From JADJOY01 sp046331705 [NCBI: bacterium] (GTDB taxonomy: Bacteria > JADJOY01), in contig JAXLQJ010000054.1 in assembly GCA_046331705.1 (NCBI GenBank), positions 1 to 48,429 of the forward strand: DNA of 48,429 nt, written 5' to 3'. The notes beneath the pieces were generated by a model, which ran no database searches, was not told where the DNA came from, and saw only the letters and a list, made by a program, of their open reading frames with translations. Positions 9,091 to 17,204 of the stretch are shown piece after piece; within the stretch, counting starts at the first letter, position 1, and the number at the start of each line of letters is the position of its first letter. The translations under genes and the position numbers were made by a program.

Positions 9091-9932
9091 GCTCGCGTCG
9101 TCGTCACGATCGTTGGAGCGCGCTGGTTCCGTCCCTGCTCGCGGGCGTGCTCGTCGCCGGGTGCGGCACGAATTTCGAGAACAACCCCCCGAGCACCGAC
9201 CTCGACGTCTCGGGTAGCGAGCTACGCCTCGGCGGGCTGTTGTGGGATACGTGGTGGATCCCCACCGGCGCGGCGGAGCCCACCGAGACCTTTCCGCTCT
9301 ACGCCGACACCCATGGGACGCAGACCGGCTCGACCACCTGGCGCTGCCAGGAATGCCACGGCTGGGATTACGCCGGCTCGGAAGGCGCGTACGCGACGGG
9401 TCCGCATTTCACAGGCGTTGCCGGCGTGATCGATCGCGCCGCCGGACGCAGCAACCAGGAGCTCTTCGACGCCATCAAGAGCGGCACCCCACCCGCCTCG
9501 GGCGGGTCGGCGCTCAGCGGAAGCAATCACGCGTTCACGGACCACCTGAACGACAACCAGATCGCCTCGCTGGTGCGGTTGCTGCGCGAAGGATTGGTGG
9601 ACACCCGCGAGGTGATCGCGCCGGACGGCCGGGCGACCGGCGACGCGCGCAACGGCGCGGCGCTCTACGCGGCCACGACCTCGAGCGCGACACCCCACGT
9701 CGGACAGTGCGCGCTCTGCCACGGCAACGACGGCAAGGCGCTCGACTTGGGAGACGCGGGCGCGCCGGCGTTCGTGGGCACCCGCGCGACGAGCGAGCCG
9801 TGGCAGACCTTGCACCAGATTCGCTGGGGCGTTCCCGGCACGGCGATGCCGAGCGCGATCGAGAACGACGTCACCACGCTCGCCGCGCAAGGCGACCTGC
9901 TGGCCTATGCGCAGACGCTTCCCGCGCAGTGA
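9087..9932 (+). CDS. Diheme cytochrome c lipoprotein
   Basis: A roughly 281-residue exported electron-transfer protein. The N-terminus is basic, then hydrophobic, ending in VLVAGC (lipobox). Two CxxCH haem attachment motifs are present, CQECH in the first half and CALCH in the second, each in its own cytochrome c-like domain, so the protein probably arose by duplication. It would carry electrons in the periplasm or on the outer membrane. The GTG start at 9087 overlaps the tsaD stop (GTGA) and lies ten bases after AGGAGG (9071-9076); a TTG at 9081 is only four bases from that site and less likely. Coupling to tsaD is probably translational rather than functional. Confidence 0.85.
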   Translation: MSSRRRHDRWSALVPSLLAGVLVAGCGTNFENNPPSTDLDVSGSELRLGGLLWDTWWIPTGAAEPTETFPLYADTHGTQTGSTTWRCQECHGWDYAGSEGAYATGPHFTGVAGVIDRAAGRSNQELFDAIKSGTPPASGGSALSGSNHAFTDHLNDNQIASLVRLLREGLVDTREVIAPDGRATGDARNGAALYAATTSSATPHVGQCALCHGNDGKALDLGDAGAPAFVGTRATSEPWQTLHQIRWGVPGTAMPSAIENDVTTLAAQGDLLAYAQTLPAQ

Positions 9933-9987
9933 GCCCGTCCGGGCGCGCCACCCCGCGGCGCCGACGTAAACGACACACGGTGTCGTC

Positions 9988-10015
9988 TTGACAGGACTTG
10001 CCCGAACGCTATTCT
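9988..10015 (+). promoter_or_regulatory. Predicted sigma-70-type promoter of the rubrerythrin gene
   Basis: A perfect TTGACA (9988-9993) is followed after 16 bases by TATTCT (10010-10015), four of six matches to the -10 consensus. A leader of about 60 bases and an AAGGGG ribosome site precede the ATG at 10077. It is the clearest housekeeping-type promoter in the window. Confidence 0.6.
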
Positions 10016-10076
10016 CACGCTCAATCCTTCTCACCAACGACACCTCACTCGCTCGAGTGAGCCAAGGGGACATGCA

Positions 10077-10496
<420 letters not shown>

Positions 10497-10522
10497 GTCG
10501 CGCCCCCACGCGGGTGGACGCG

Positions 10523-10550
10523 AGCGGGATGGCGGAGACGCCATCCCGCT
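10523..10550. terminator. Strong hairpin between convergent genes
   Basis: A perfect 12-bp stem (AGCGGGATGGCG / CGCCATCCCGCT) closed by a GAGA tetraloop lies 26 bases after the rubrerythrin stop and 29 bases before the end of the convergent SGNH gene. There is no long T-run on either strand. Position and symmetry suggest a bidirectional terminator. Confidence 0.7.
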
Positions 10551-10579
10551 TCGCATTGGTGCGCAGCGCGTCGGCGCCG

Positions 10580-11752
10580 CTACGAACGCGAGCCCGCGAG
10601 GATCCGCTCGGCCAGCGCCTGCGCCGCGAGCGCGTGCACCTCGGGCGAGGGATGAGGATCGGTGGGATGCGTCCAGACGCGCTCGCGGGGCCAGCTCGCG
10701 ATCGCCGGATGGACGTCGACCACCGGCACGCCGAGCTTCGCCGCCGCGGCGGCGAGATGCTCGTGGACGAAGCCGAACGGATAGCGTGCGGGATCGCCCG
10801 ACATGCCCGGCGTCATCGGGAATTCCAGGATGACGAGGCGCGCACCGTCGGCGGCGACGTCGCGAGCGAGCGCCGCGAGGAGCGCGTCGAAGCGCGCCCC
10901 TGACGCTCCCTCGAAGGACGCCCGCACGTGCTCGATGGTCGCACGGGTGGTGCGCAGCGCCCCGACACGCCGCGACACCCACGCGCAACCTCGACACCAG
11001 CCGCCTCCCATCGAATCCGGCAATCGCCACGGCGCCGCGCGTAAGAACGTCTCGTCGCGCAGCGTCTCGCCGAACGGTTGCGCGTCGTTGGGGACGAACG
11101 CGTAGACGACGATCGCAGGATCCTCGGCGCGGATCCGGGCGCGATAGATCCCGAGCGCGAGCTCCAGATTGAGTCCCTGCAAGCCGCGGTTGACGACGCC
11201 GTAGCGACCCGGCGCGCGCGCCGCGAGCTCCCTCGCGAGCGCGTCGCTGGTGCGTTCGGGGTCCATGACTCCCTCGCCGAACGTGAAGCTGTCGCCGACG
11301 ATCGCGATCGTCCCCCGTTCCGGCGCGGACGCACGTGCCGGCGCCGGCGAGTCGCCGATGTCGCGAAAGCCGCGCTCGCTGATGCGGTACGTGAGGCAAC
11401 CGATCGGCGTGCCATCGGGCGCCACCGTTTCGCGATCCCATGCGCGCGGCCGACCGACGCTGCGGTCGTAGCATTGCGACGTCACTTGCCCGGCGCGGTA
11501 GACCGGTGCGTGCCCTCCACCGGGCACGTCGACCCACTCGATCTCGAGCAGCCTCGGATCGTAGTGCGGCGCGAGCGGTAGCCGCGCCGCGGGCTGCATG
11601 CGAGCGCCGAGCTCGCCGATCACGAGCACGACCAGCAGCGCGCCCAGGCCGGCCACCACCCGGAAGAGCGCTCGCCGCCGCGGCGACGGCCCCGCTCCCT
11701 GCCCGGCCGCAGGTGGCGCCCGCCTCGGCACCGGCGGCGAGTCCGTCGTCAT
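10580..11752 (-). CDS. SGNH/GDSL hydrolase with N-terminal membrane anchor
   Basis: A 390-residue protein: a proline-rich basic start, one transmembrane helix (about residues 28-48), then an SGNH hydrolase fold in the periplasm. Block I is VGDSFTFGEG with the nucleophilic serine; block V is DPHPSPEVH, giving the Asp-x-His of the triad. Such anchored SGNH proteins are often esterases or acyl-transfer partners acting on cell-surface glycans; the substrate here is unknown. The start MTTDSPP is chosen because the 61 further in-frame codons upstream are low-complexity and have no better ribosome site. Confidence 0.8.
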   Translation of the reverse strand: MTTDSPPVPRRAPPAAGQGAGPSPRRRALFRVVAGLGALLVVLVIGELGARMQPAARLPLAPHYDPRLLEIEWVDVPGGGHAPVYRAGQVTSQCYDRSVGRPRAWDRETVAPDGTPIGCLTYRISERGFRDIGDSPAPARASAPERGTIAIVGDSFTFGEGVMDPERTSDALARELAARAPGRYGVVNRGLQGLNLELALGIYRARIRAEDPAIVVYAFVPNDAQPFGETLRDETFLRAAPWRLPDSMGGGWCRGCAWVSRRVGALRTTRATIEHVRASFEGASGARFDALLAALARDVAADGARLVILEFPMTPGMSGDPARYPFGFVHEHLAAAAAKLGVPVVDVHPAIASWPRERVWTHPTDPHPSPEVHALAAQALAERILAGSRS

Positions 11753-12177
11753 GCCCACCGAGCGCTCGCCAGCGGCCTCGCCGCGCACGCCACGGGGGCA
11801 CGCAACGGCGCCACCGGACTCGGGAATTCCGATTTCCCGACCATCCCCCTTGTGCCCCTTCCGGCGATTCTTACCTTCGATCTCAGCCATGAGCGCATAG
11901 CAGCTCTTCCCACCGGCCGTTCCACTCCCAGCCAATCCGGACCTCCGGGGCGCGACGGCGCCTGGCCGCGATCCGTTCGACGATGCGTCGGCGGATCGGC
12001 CCGGTGCCGACTCGACTCGGGCTCACCGACCGCACAGCGAGTGCTGGCGGCGCGCTCGCGCGCTGCCCGCGGCGCGCGGCGGGCGAGCCCCTCGAGTCGC
12101 GCGCGAACCCTCGCGTGCGAGCGACGCAACCCCGGCCGAGCATCCCTCGGAGGACTCGGCCTCGAAGGAGGAACGCC
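11753..12177. other. Divergent intergenic region
   Basis: 425 bases between the SGNH hydrolase and the band-7 gene. Open frames cross it on both strands, including an upstream extension of the SGNH frame to 11935, but none resembles a protein I recognise. Only the ribosome site before 12178 stands out. Confidence 0.3.
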
Positions 12178-13194
12178 ATGGACGTCAGCGACATCGATGG
12201 GAAGCGGGCGACCGACGCGGTGCGCCGCTACGGGCTCGCCGCCGTCGCGATCGGTCTTCTGCTCGCGTGTGCGAGCTCCGCTTACTTTTCCGTGCCGGCC
12301 ACGCACTTCGCGTACGTGACGCGCTTCGGCCGCGTGGTGAACCCCGGCGCAGGTCCGCTCGGCCCGGGCCTGCACTGGAAGCTGCCGTTCGTGGATCACG
12401 CGGACCGGCTGCGGGTGAGCATCGACACGATTCGGCTCGACAAGATTCAGGCCTACACGAAAGACACGCAGCCGATGAGCCTGCAACTCTCGATCACTTA
12501 CAGCATCCCGCGCGCGTCGGTCTACCGGCTCCTGTACGAGGTGGGGCGGGCCGGCAACGTGGACATCGAATCCAACGTGAACGCCGTCACCAACGACCGC
12601 GTGCGCTCGATCCTGGGTCAGCACGACATCGTGCGGGTCGCGGGCGAGGGCCGCGAGGAGGTCATGCGGCAGACCAAGGGCGTCCTCACCGAGGAGCTCG
12701 AGCGGCTCTTCGGCATCGAGGTGCACGACGTGCAGCTCGCCGCGCTCAACTTCAGCCAGGCGTACGAGGAGTCGATCAACCAGGCCACGTTGTCGAAGAC
12801 CGCCAAGCTCAAGGCCGAGCTCGAGCGCGATCGCAAGAAGATCGAGGCCGAGGCTGCGGTCGCCGAAGCGACCGGGCGGGCCAATGCCGAGATCGAGGGC
12901 GCGCGTGGACGCAAGCTCTCCGCCATCGCTGCCGCCGAGGGCGAAGCCGAGTCCATCGCGCTTCGCGCCAAGGCCGATGCAGGCGCGATCGCCGCTCGCG
13001 GCGCCGCGGAAGCCGAAGCGCTGCGCGCCAAGGTCCTCGCGGGCGGCGGCGCCGAGAGCTACGTCAAGTACGTGCAGGCGCAAGCCGCGCTCAACTGGAA
13101 GGGCGACGTGCCGAGCACGATGCTGAGCGGTGGCTCCGGCGCAACCAGCATCGCGATGCTGCCGCTGCCGCAGCCGGCGGCGCCCCAACACTGA
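12178..13194 (+). CDS. SPFH/band-7 (prohibitin/HflC-like) membrane protein
   Basis: A 338-residue protein with one N-terminal transmembrane helix (about residues 18-38), an SPFH domain (FAYVTRFGRVVNPGAGPLGPGLHWKLP onward in sequence), and a long Ala/Glu/Lys/Arg-rich coiled coil (about residues 200-290) that drives ring assembly. Family members form large membrane rings that scaffold proteases or other membrane proteins. AAGGAG precedes the ATG at a good distance. It stands alone, with no hflK-type partner or FtsH next to it. A glycine/alanine-rich C-terminus follows the coil. Confidence 0.88.
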   Translation: MDVSDIDGKRATDAVRRYGLAAVAIGLLLACASSAYFSVPATHFAYVTRFGRVVNPGAGPLGPGLHWKLPFVDHADRLRVSIDTIRLDKIQAYTKDTQPMSLQLSITYSIPRASVYRLLYEVGRAGNVDIESNVNAVTNDRVRSILGQHDIVRVAGEGREEVMRQTKGVLTEELERLFGIEVHDVQLAALNFSQAYEESINQATLSKTAKLKAELERDRKKIEAEAAVAEATGRANAEIEGARGRKLSAIAAAEGEAESIALRAKADAGAIAARGAAEAEALRAKVLAGGGAESYVKYVQAQAALNWKGDVPSTMLSGGSGATSIAMLPLPQPAAPQH

Positions 13195-13223
13195 GCCCGA
13201 AGACGCCGAGCCCCAGTTGGCCC

Positions 13224-13260
13224 CGCCGCGGCACGCGCGAGTCGCGCGCGTGTCGCGGCG
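13224..13260. terminator. G+C-rich hairpin between convergent genes
   Basis: Arms 13224-13239 and 13245-13260 pair at 15 of 16 positions around a five-base loop, 30 bases after the band-7 stop and upstream of the end of the convergent dehydrogenase gene. No T-run follows, so a Rho-assisted or bidirectional terminator is the best guess. Confidence 0.55.
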
Positions 13261-13296
13261 TCTGCACCACGCCGCGCGCCACGAGCGCGTCGCCGC

Positions 13297-14370
13297 CTAC
13301 GCGGGAGCCGCGAAGACGAGATCGGCGAGCGGTCCGGCGAGCAACGCCTCCACGCGATCGTGGTCGAGGCCCGCACCGAGCGCCACGGACCACGGCAAGC
13401 GAGCGCGCGCGACGAAATCGGGCAGGCCGGCGAGGGCACGCGTGAACACGGCGCGCGTGAGCCCGAGATCGCAAGGCCGCCAATCGACCCGCGCGCGGGC
13501 GAGGATCGCGCGCGCCCGCTCGGGACGGTTCGCCTGGAGAGTGGCCATCACGACCACTCCGAGACCCACGATCTCGCCGTGCACGAACGATCGTCCCGTG
13601 GCTTCCTCGAGCGCGTAGGCCAGGTAGTGCTCGGAGCCCTCCTCGGGCTGGCTGTGCCCGGCGTCGATCAGCAGCGTGTTCACCTCGGCATACGCCTGCG
13701 CGATGAACACCAGCGCCCCGGGCGTCGTGCTTCCGATCGCGTCCGCGAGCGAGTCGACGCGATCGAGGATCCCGGCCGCGCGCGCGGCGAGCTCCGGCAC
13801 GAACGGCGCGCCACCGTGGGCCGCACCATGCTCCCAATCCCACAGCGCCGTGTGGATCGAGAGCAGATCGCCGACGCCGGCGCGATTGAATCGCGCCGGC
13901 GCGGTCGCGACGAGCTCGGGATCGACGATCACCGCCTCCGGCACCACGAAGCCGTCGTAGACGACCCGGCTCGCCTCCCGAACCGCGATGGTGTTGGTCA
14001 CGAACGCGTCCACGCTGACGCTGCTCGGCACCGCGAAGTACGGGATCCCGCGCTTCCACGCCACCCACTTCGCGTTGTCGATCACCAGCCCGCCGCCGAT
14101 CCCCACCACCGCCACCGCCGGCGGCAGCTCGCGGACCAGCGCCTCGAGCTGGTCGCGGTCGAGCGACCGGACGTGGCAAACGTGCTCGACCTCCGCTCTC
14201 GCCGCCTCCGGCACCGACCGCCACACCTCGGGCTGGGTGAGCACCACGTACGGCCTGGGCACACCACGGAGCTCGGCCGCGAGGCACCCCGCCGCGACGC
14301 GCAGCACCGGGCGGCGCGCGCGTTCGCGCAGCTCGCGCGAGATCGCCACGCCGTGGACGACCTCACCCAC
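13297..14370 (-). CDS. Glycerol-1-phosphate dehydrogenase-like iron/zinc dehydrogenase
   Basis: A 357-residue protein of the iron-containing alcohol dehydrogenase superfamily, closest in pattern to the sn-glycerol-1-phosphate dehydrogenase (EgsA/AraM) group, which reduces dihydroxyacetone phosphate with NAD(P)H. The cofactor loop is GIGGGLVIDNAKW (residues 90-102); metal ligands fit Asp168 (GVGDLLS), His248 (GSEHYLAY) and His264 (VHGEIVG). The GTG start lies one base after the stop of the glutaredoxin-like gene, so the two form one transcription unit with tight translational coupling. The exact substrate is uncertain, since related enzymes include glycerol dehydrogenases and 3-dehydroquinate-synthase relatives. 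Confidence 0.75.
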   Translation of the reverse strand: MGEVVHGVAISRELRERARRPVLRVAAGCLAAELRGVPRPYVVLTQPEVWRSVPEAARAEVEHVCHVRSLDRDQLEALVRELPPAVAVVGIGGGLVIDNAKWVAWKRGIPYFAVPSSVSVDAFVTNTIAVREASRVVYDGFVVPEAVIVDPELVATAPARFNRAGVGDLLSIHTALWDWEHGAAHGGAPFVPELAARAAGILDRVDSLADAIGSTTPGALVFIAQAYAEVNTLLIDAGHSQPEEGSEHYLAYALEEATGRSFVHGEIVGLGVVVMATLQANRPERARAILARARVDWRPCDLGLTRAVFTRALAGLPDFVARARLPWSVALGAGLDHDRVEALLAGPLADLVFAAPA

Positions 14371-14371
14371 C

Positions 14372-14746
14372 TCAGCCGCCGAGCATGCTCTTGAGCGAGC
14401 CGTCCGCGAGCGCGGCCCGCGTCTCGGCGTTGCCGCCGACGAGCACGCCCTTCACGAACACCTGCGGAAAGGTCGGCCAGCCGCTCCACAGCTTGATCGC
14501 GAGCCGCTCCTTCCAATTCGACAGATAGCTGCCGTACTCGATGTAGGTGAAGCGCACGCCCGCGCCGTCGAGGGCTTCGCGGGCCTTCTTCACGAACGGG
14601 TTCTGCGCCATGCCCACGACCACCACGGGATCGCGCTCCACGGCCTCTCGCACGCGGCCCACGACGCCCGCGTGGAACTCGGCCATCGCCTTCGCAACCT
14701 GCTCCGTCCGCTTCTCCGCCGCCAGCATCGGTCTCGGAATCGTCAT
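14372..14746 (-). CDS. Glutaredoxin-fold protein lacking the active-site cysteine
   Basis: A 124-residue protein with the glutaredoxin fold pattern: a strand VVVVGMA, then NPFVKKAREALDGAGV where active glutaredoxins have CPYC or CGFS, then WPTFPQVFVKGVLVGG with the cis-proline loop (Pro94) and glycine pair that bind glutathione. Residue 49 is asparagine instead of cysteine, and the whole protein contains no cysteine, so it cannot do thiol-disulphide exchange. About 30 helical residues precede the fold. It is first in a two-gene unit with the dehydrogenase. Role unknown; a glutathione- or protein-binding function is inferred. Confidence 0.8.
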   Translation of the reverse strand: MTIPRPMLAAEKRTEQVAKAMAEFHAGVVGRVREAVERDPVVVVGMAQNPFVKKAREALDGAGVRFTYIEYGSYLSNWKERLAIKLWSGWPTFPQVFVKGVLVGGNAETRAALADGSLKSMLGG

Positions 14747-14878
14747 GGTCCTCGCCCTCTCGTCTCGGTTCGTGGTCGAGCCCGGAGCGTATCGCGACGG
14801 CGAGGCTGGCCGTAGAGGACCGTCCCGGTGTAGATGCTGCGCGGCGTCTTGCGAGTCTGGTAGCGAGGTCGAGCCCAC

Positions 14879-15964
14879 GTGAGCGGCAACTCTTTCGATC
14901 CCAGCGAGCGCGGCCGATTCCCGGTGGGCGTGCGCACGTTCACGGTGGTGGACGCGCAGCGCGACGGCCGCACGCTCCCCGTCGAGGTCTGGTACCCGGC
15001 GCACGAGGCGCACCGGGGTCAGGACCTCGATCGCGCCAGCATGGACGTGGTGCGCGTGCCGATCCCGGGCGGCCCGTCCACGCGCCAGCTGGCGGTGCGC
15101 GAAGCGCGGCCCACCGCCGGCGGGACGCACCCCCTGGTGGTCTTCTCCCACGGGCACGCGGGCTTCCGTTGCGCGTCGACGTTCCTCACCACCCATCTCG
15201 CGAGCCACGGCTTCGTGGTGGTGGCACCGGACCACGTGAACGACACGATGCTCGAGGTGCTGGCCACGCCCCGCGAAGAGCTGGGCATCAAGACGCTCCA
15301 ATCGGCGAGCGATCGCCCGCAGGACGTCGCCTTGCTCGTCGGCGCGGCGATCGCACCCGCGACGGCGCTCGGCGCGTTCGTGGCACCGCTGGTCGACCCC
15401 CGCCGCGTCGGCGTCGTCGGTCACTCGTTCGGTGGGTTCACGGCGCTCGTGAGCGCGAACCTCGACGACCGGATCCGCGCCTGCGTTCCCATCGCACCGC
15501 CCGGGGTGCTGGCGCGCGAGCGCGATCCACTCAAGGTCGGCGACTCGTACCGCGGCCTGCCGATCGGCGCACGCGACGTCCCCACGCTGGTCTTGGCCGC
15601 CGACCGCGACTCGCTCTGCCTCCTGGAAGGAATCGAGCGGCTCTACGAGCGGATCCGCGCGCCGCGCGCGCTCGCGGTGCTCACGCCCGCCGATCACTTC
15701 CACTTCGCCGACGCGGCGCGTGCAGCGCACCAGCTCTTCGAGCGCTTCTTGAGCTCGGGGGCCACCGGTCACCGACCCATCGCGCTGCCGTCGTTCGACG
15801 AGCTTCTCGACGAGGAGACGGCGCTCACCATCGTCCGCGGGCTGGTGACCGCGTTCCTGGCAGGCACGCTCGCCGACGGCGCCGACGCCACGGATGCCAC
15901 CCGCGCCTGCGCCGCGCTGGCCGGGCGATTCGCACCACGGGTGCGGTGGCAGGCACACGGGTGA
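14879..15964 (+). CDS. Alpha/beta hydrolase, PAF-acetylhydrolase/chlorophyllase-like
   Basis: A 361-residue cytoplasmic hydrolase without signal peptide. The oxyanion segment is PLVVFSHGHAGFR, the nucleophile elbow is GHSFGG (serine near residue 185), an acidic residue lies in VLAADRDSLC, and the catalytic histidine is in PADHFHFAD. This order fits platelet-activating-factor acetylhydrolase or dienelactone-hydrolase-like esterases. The GTG start is supported by the immediate beginning of conserved sequence. It is divergent from the glutaredoxin-like gene. Substrate unknown. Confidence 0.8.
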   Translation: MSGNSFDPSERGRFPVGVRTFTVVDAQRDGRTLPVEVWYPAHEAHRGQDLDRASMDVVRVPIPGGPSTRQLAVREARPTAGGTHPLVVFSHGHAGFRCASTFLTTHLASHGFVVVAPDHVNDTMLEVLATPREELGIKTLQSASDRPQDVALLVGAAIAPATALGAFVAPLVDPRRVGVVGHSFGGFTALVSANLDDRIRACVPIAPPGVLARERDPLKVGDSYRGLPIGARDVPTLVLAADRDSLCLLEGIERLYERIRAPRALAVLTPADHFHFADAARAAHQLFERFLSSGATGHRPIALPSFDELLDEETALTIVRGLVTAFLAGTLADGADATDATRACAALAGRFAPRVRWQAHG

Positions 15965-16082
15965 ACCGGGAAAGCGCGGGGAAACCGTGCTGGCACGGCC
16001 TCGAAAAGCCGTGGTACTCTCGGCGCCCTCGCGCGGTTTCTGTGCATCGCGCTCGACTTCATAGCCCCTCAGCCCTGGATCC

Positions 16083-17099
16083 ATGGCCGACGAGCTGAGC
16101 GCGTCCCCATCCAAGATCCCTGCGATTCGCCCCGGCCACGAGGTGGCGCGGCGGTATCGGATCGATCATCGCGTGGGCCAAGGCGGCGGCGGCGAGGTCT
16201 ACCGCGCCACCGATCTCAAGCTCGAGCGCGTGGTCGGCCTCAAGCGCATCCTGGGCGGCGACCCGGACACGCGCGTGCGCAGCGCCGGCGACGAGGCGCG
16301 CATCGTGGCGCGGCTCGAGCACACGAGCATCCCGCGCGTCTACGATCTCATCGTCGACGAAGGCGAGCTCTGGTTCATCACCTCGTTCGTCGAGGGTCGC
16401 TCGCTCTATCGAATCCTGCGGGAAGGCGAGCGCTGGTCGTTCTCCACCGCGATGCGGGTGCTGCGCGAGCTGGGCGAGGTCCTCAAATTCGCCCACGGCC
16501 GGCGCATCGCGCACTCGGACATCAAACCCTCGAACATCCTCGTCGGCGACGACGGCGCGGTGACGCTCACCGATTTCGGCGTGGCCCGAGTGCTCACGCT
16601 GGAACGCGGCAAGCGTCCCGGCCCCGCCGTGCTCAAGGGCACGGAGGGCTACCTGGCTCCCGAGATCTACGACGCCGACCCGCGCCGGCTCGATTTCCGG
16701 CAATGCGCGCGCTGGGACCTCTACGCGCTGGGGGTGGTCTTCTACAACCTGCTGGTCCTCGACATGCCCACCGACGTGAACCCCGAGAGCGTCTCGCTCG
16801 AGGTCGCGAAAGGGCTCAAGGAATCGGTCGCGCTCGATCCGCCGAGCCCCACGCGGATCGCCGACGAGGTCCCCGACAGCGTGCGCTCCGCGGTCACCGA
16901 GCTCATCACGCGTTGCATGGAAGTCGACCCCGCCAAGCGGATCCAGAGCGCGGACGAGTTCCTGCAGGGCCTCGATCGCATCCAGGCGCTCTACGACGCC
17001 AAGCCGGTGCGCAAGTCGTTTCCCGTCGGCCTGGCGGTCGCGCTCGCGCTGGGCACGTTGCTCGCCGGCGCCGCCATCGGCTACTTCCTGCCGCACTAG
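16083..17099 (+). CDS. Tail-anchored serine/threonine protein kinase
   Basis: A 338-residue Hanks-type kinase: glycine loop GQGGGGEVY (32-40), Lys54 in VGLKRIL, catalytic loop HSDIKPSN with Asp146 and Asn151, DFG at Asp164, YLAPE and WDLYALGV later. The usual HRD is HSD, so the arginine that couples to activation-loop phosphorylation is absent and activity may not need such phosphorylation. A single hydrophobic segment at the extreme C-terminus (about 316-334) places the kinase on the cytoplasmic face with no sensor domain outside. No PASTA repeats. The next gene begins 105 bases on, in the same direction. Confidence 0.93.
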   Translation: MADELSASPSKIPAIRPGHEVARRYRIDHRVGQGGGGEVYRATDLKLERVVGLKRILGGDPDTRVRSAGDEARIVARLEHTSIPRVYDLIVDEGELWFITSFVEGRSLYRILREGERWSFSTAMRVLRELGEVLKFAHGRRIAHSDIKPSNILVGDDGAVTLTDFGVARVLTLERGKRPGPAVLKGTEGYLAPEIYDADPRRLDFRQCARWDLYALGVVFYNLLVLDMPTDVNPESVSLEVAKGLKESVALDPPSPTRIADEVPDSVRSAVTELITRCMEVDPAKRIQSADEFLQGLDRIQALYDAKPVRKSFPVGLAVALALGTLLAGAAIGYFLPH

Positions 17100-17204
17100 A
17101 CGACGACTCACGACTTGAATCCGCCGGACACCGGAGCCGAAGGGGCCACCACGAGCACGTCCACGAAGCCACCCGCTCGCGGACAGCCGCGGGAGCGCGC
17201 CGAC

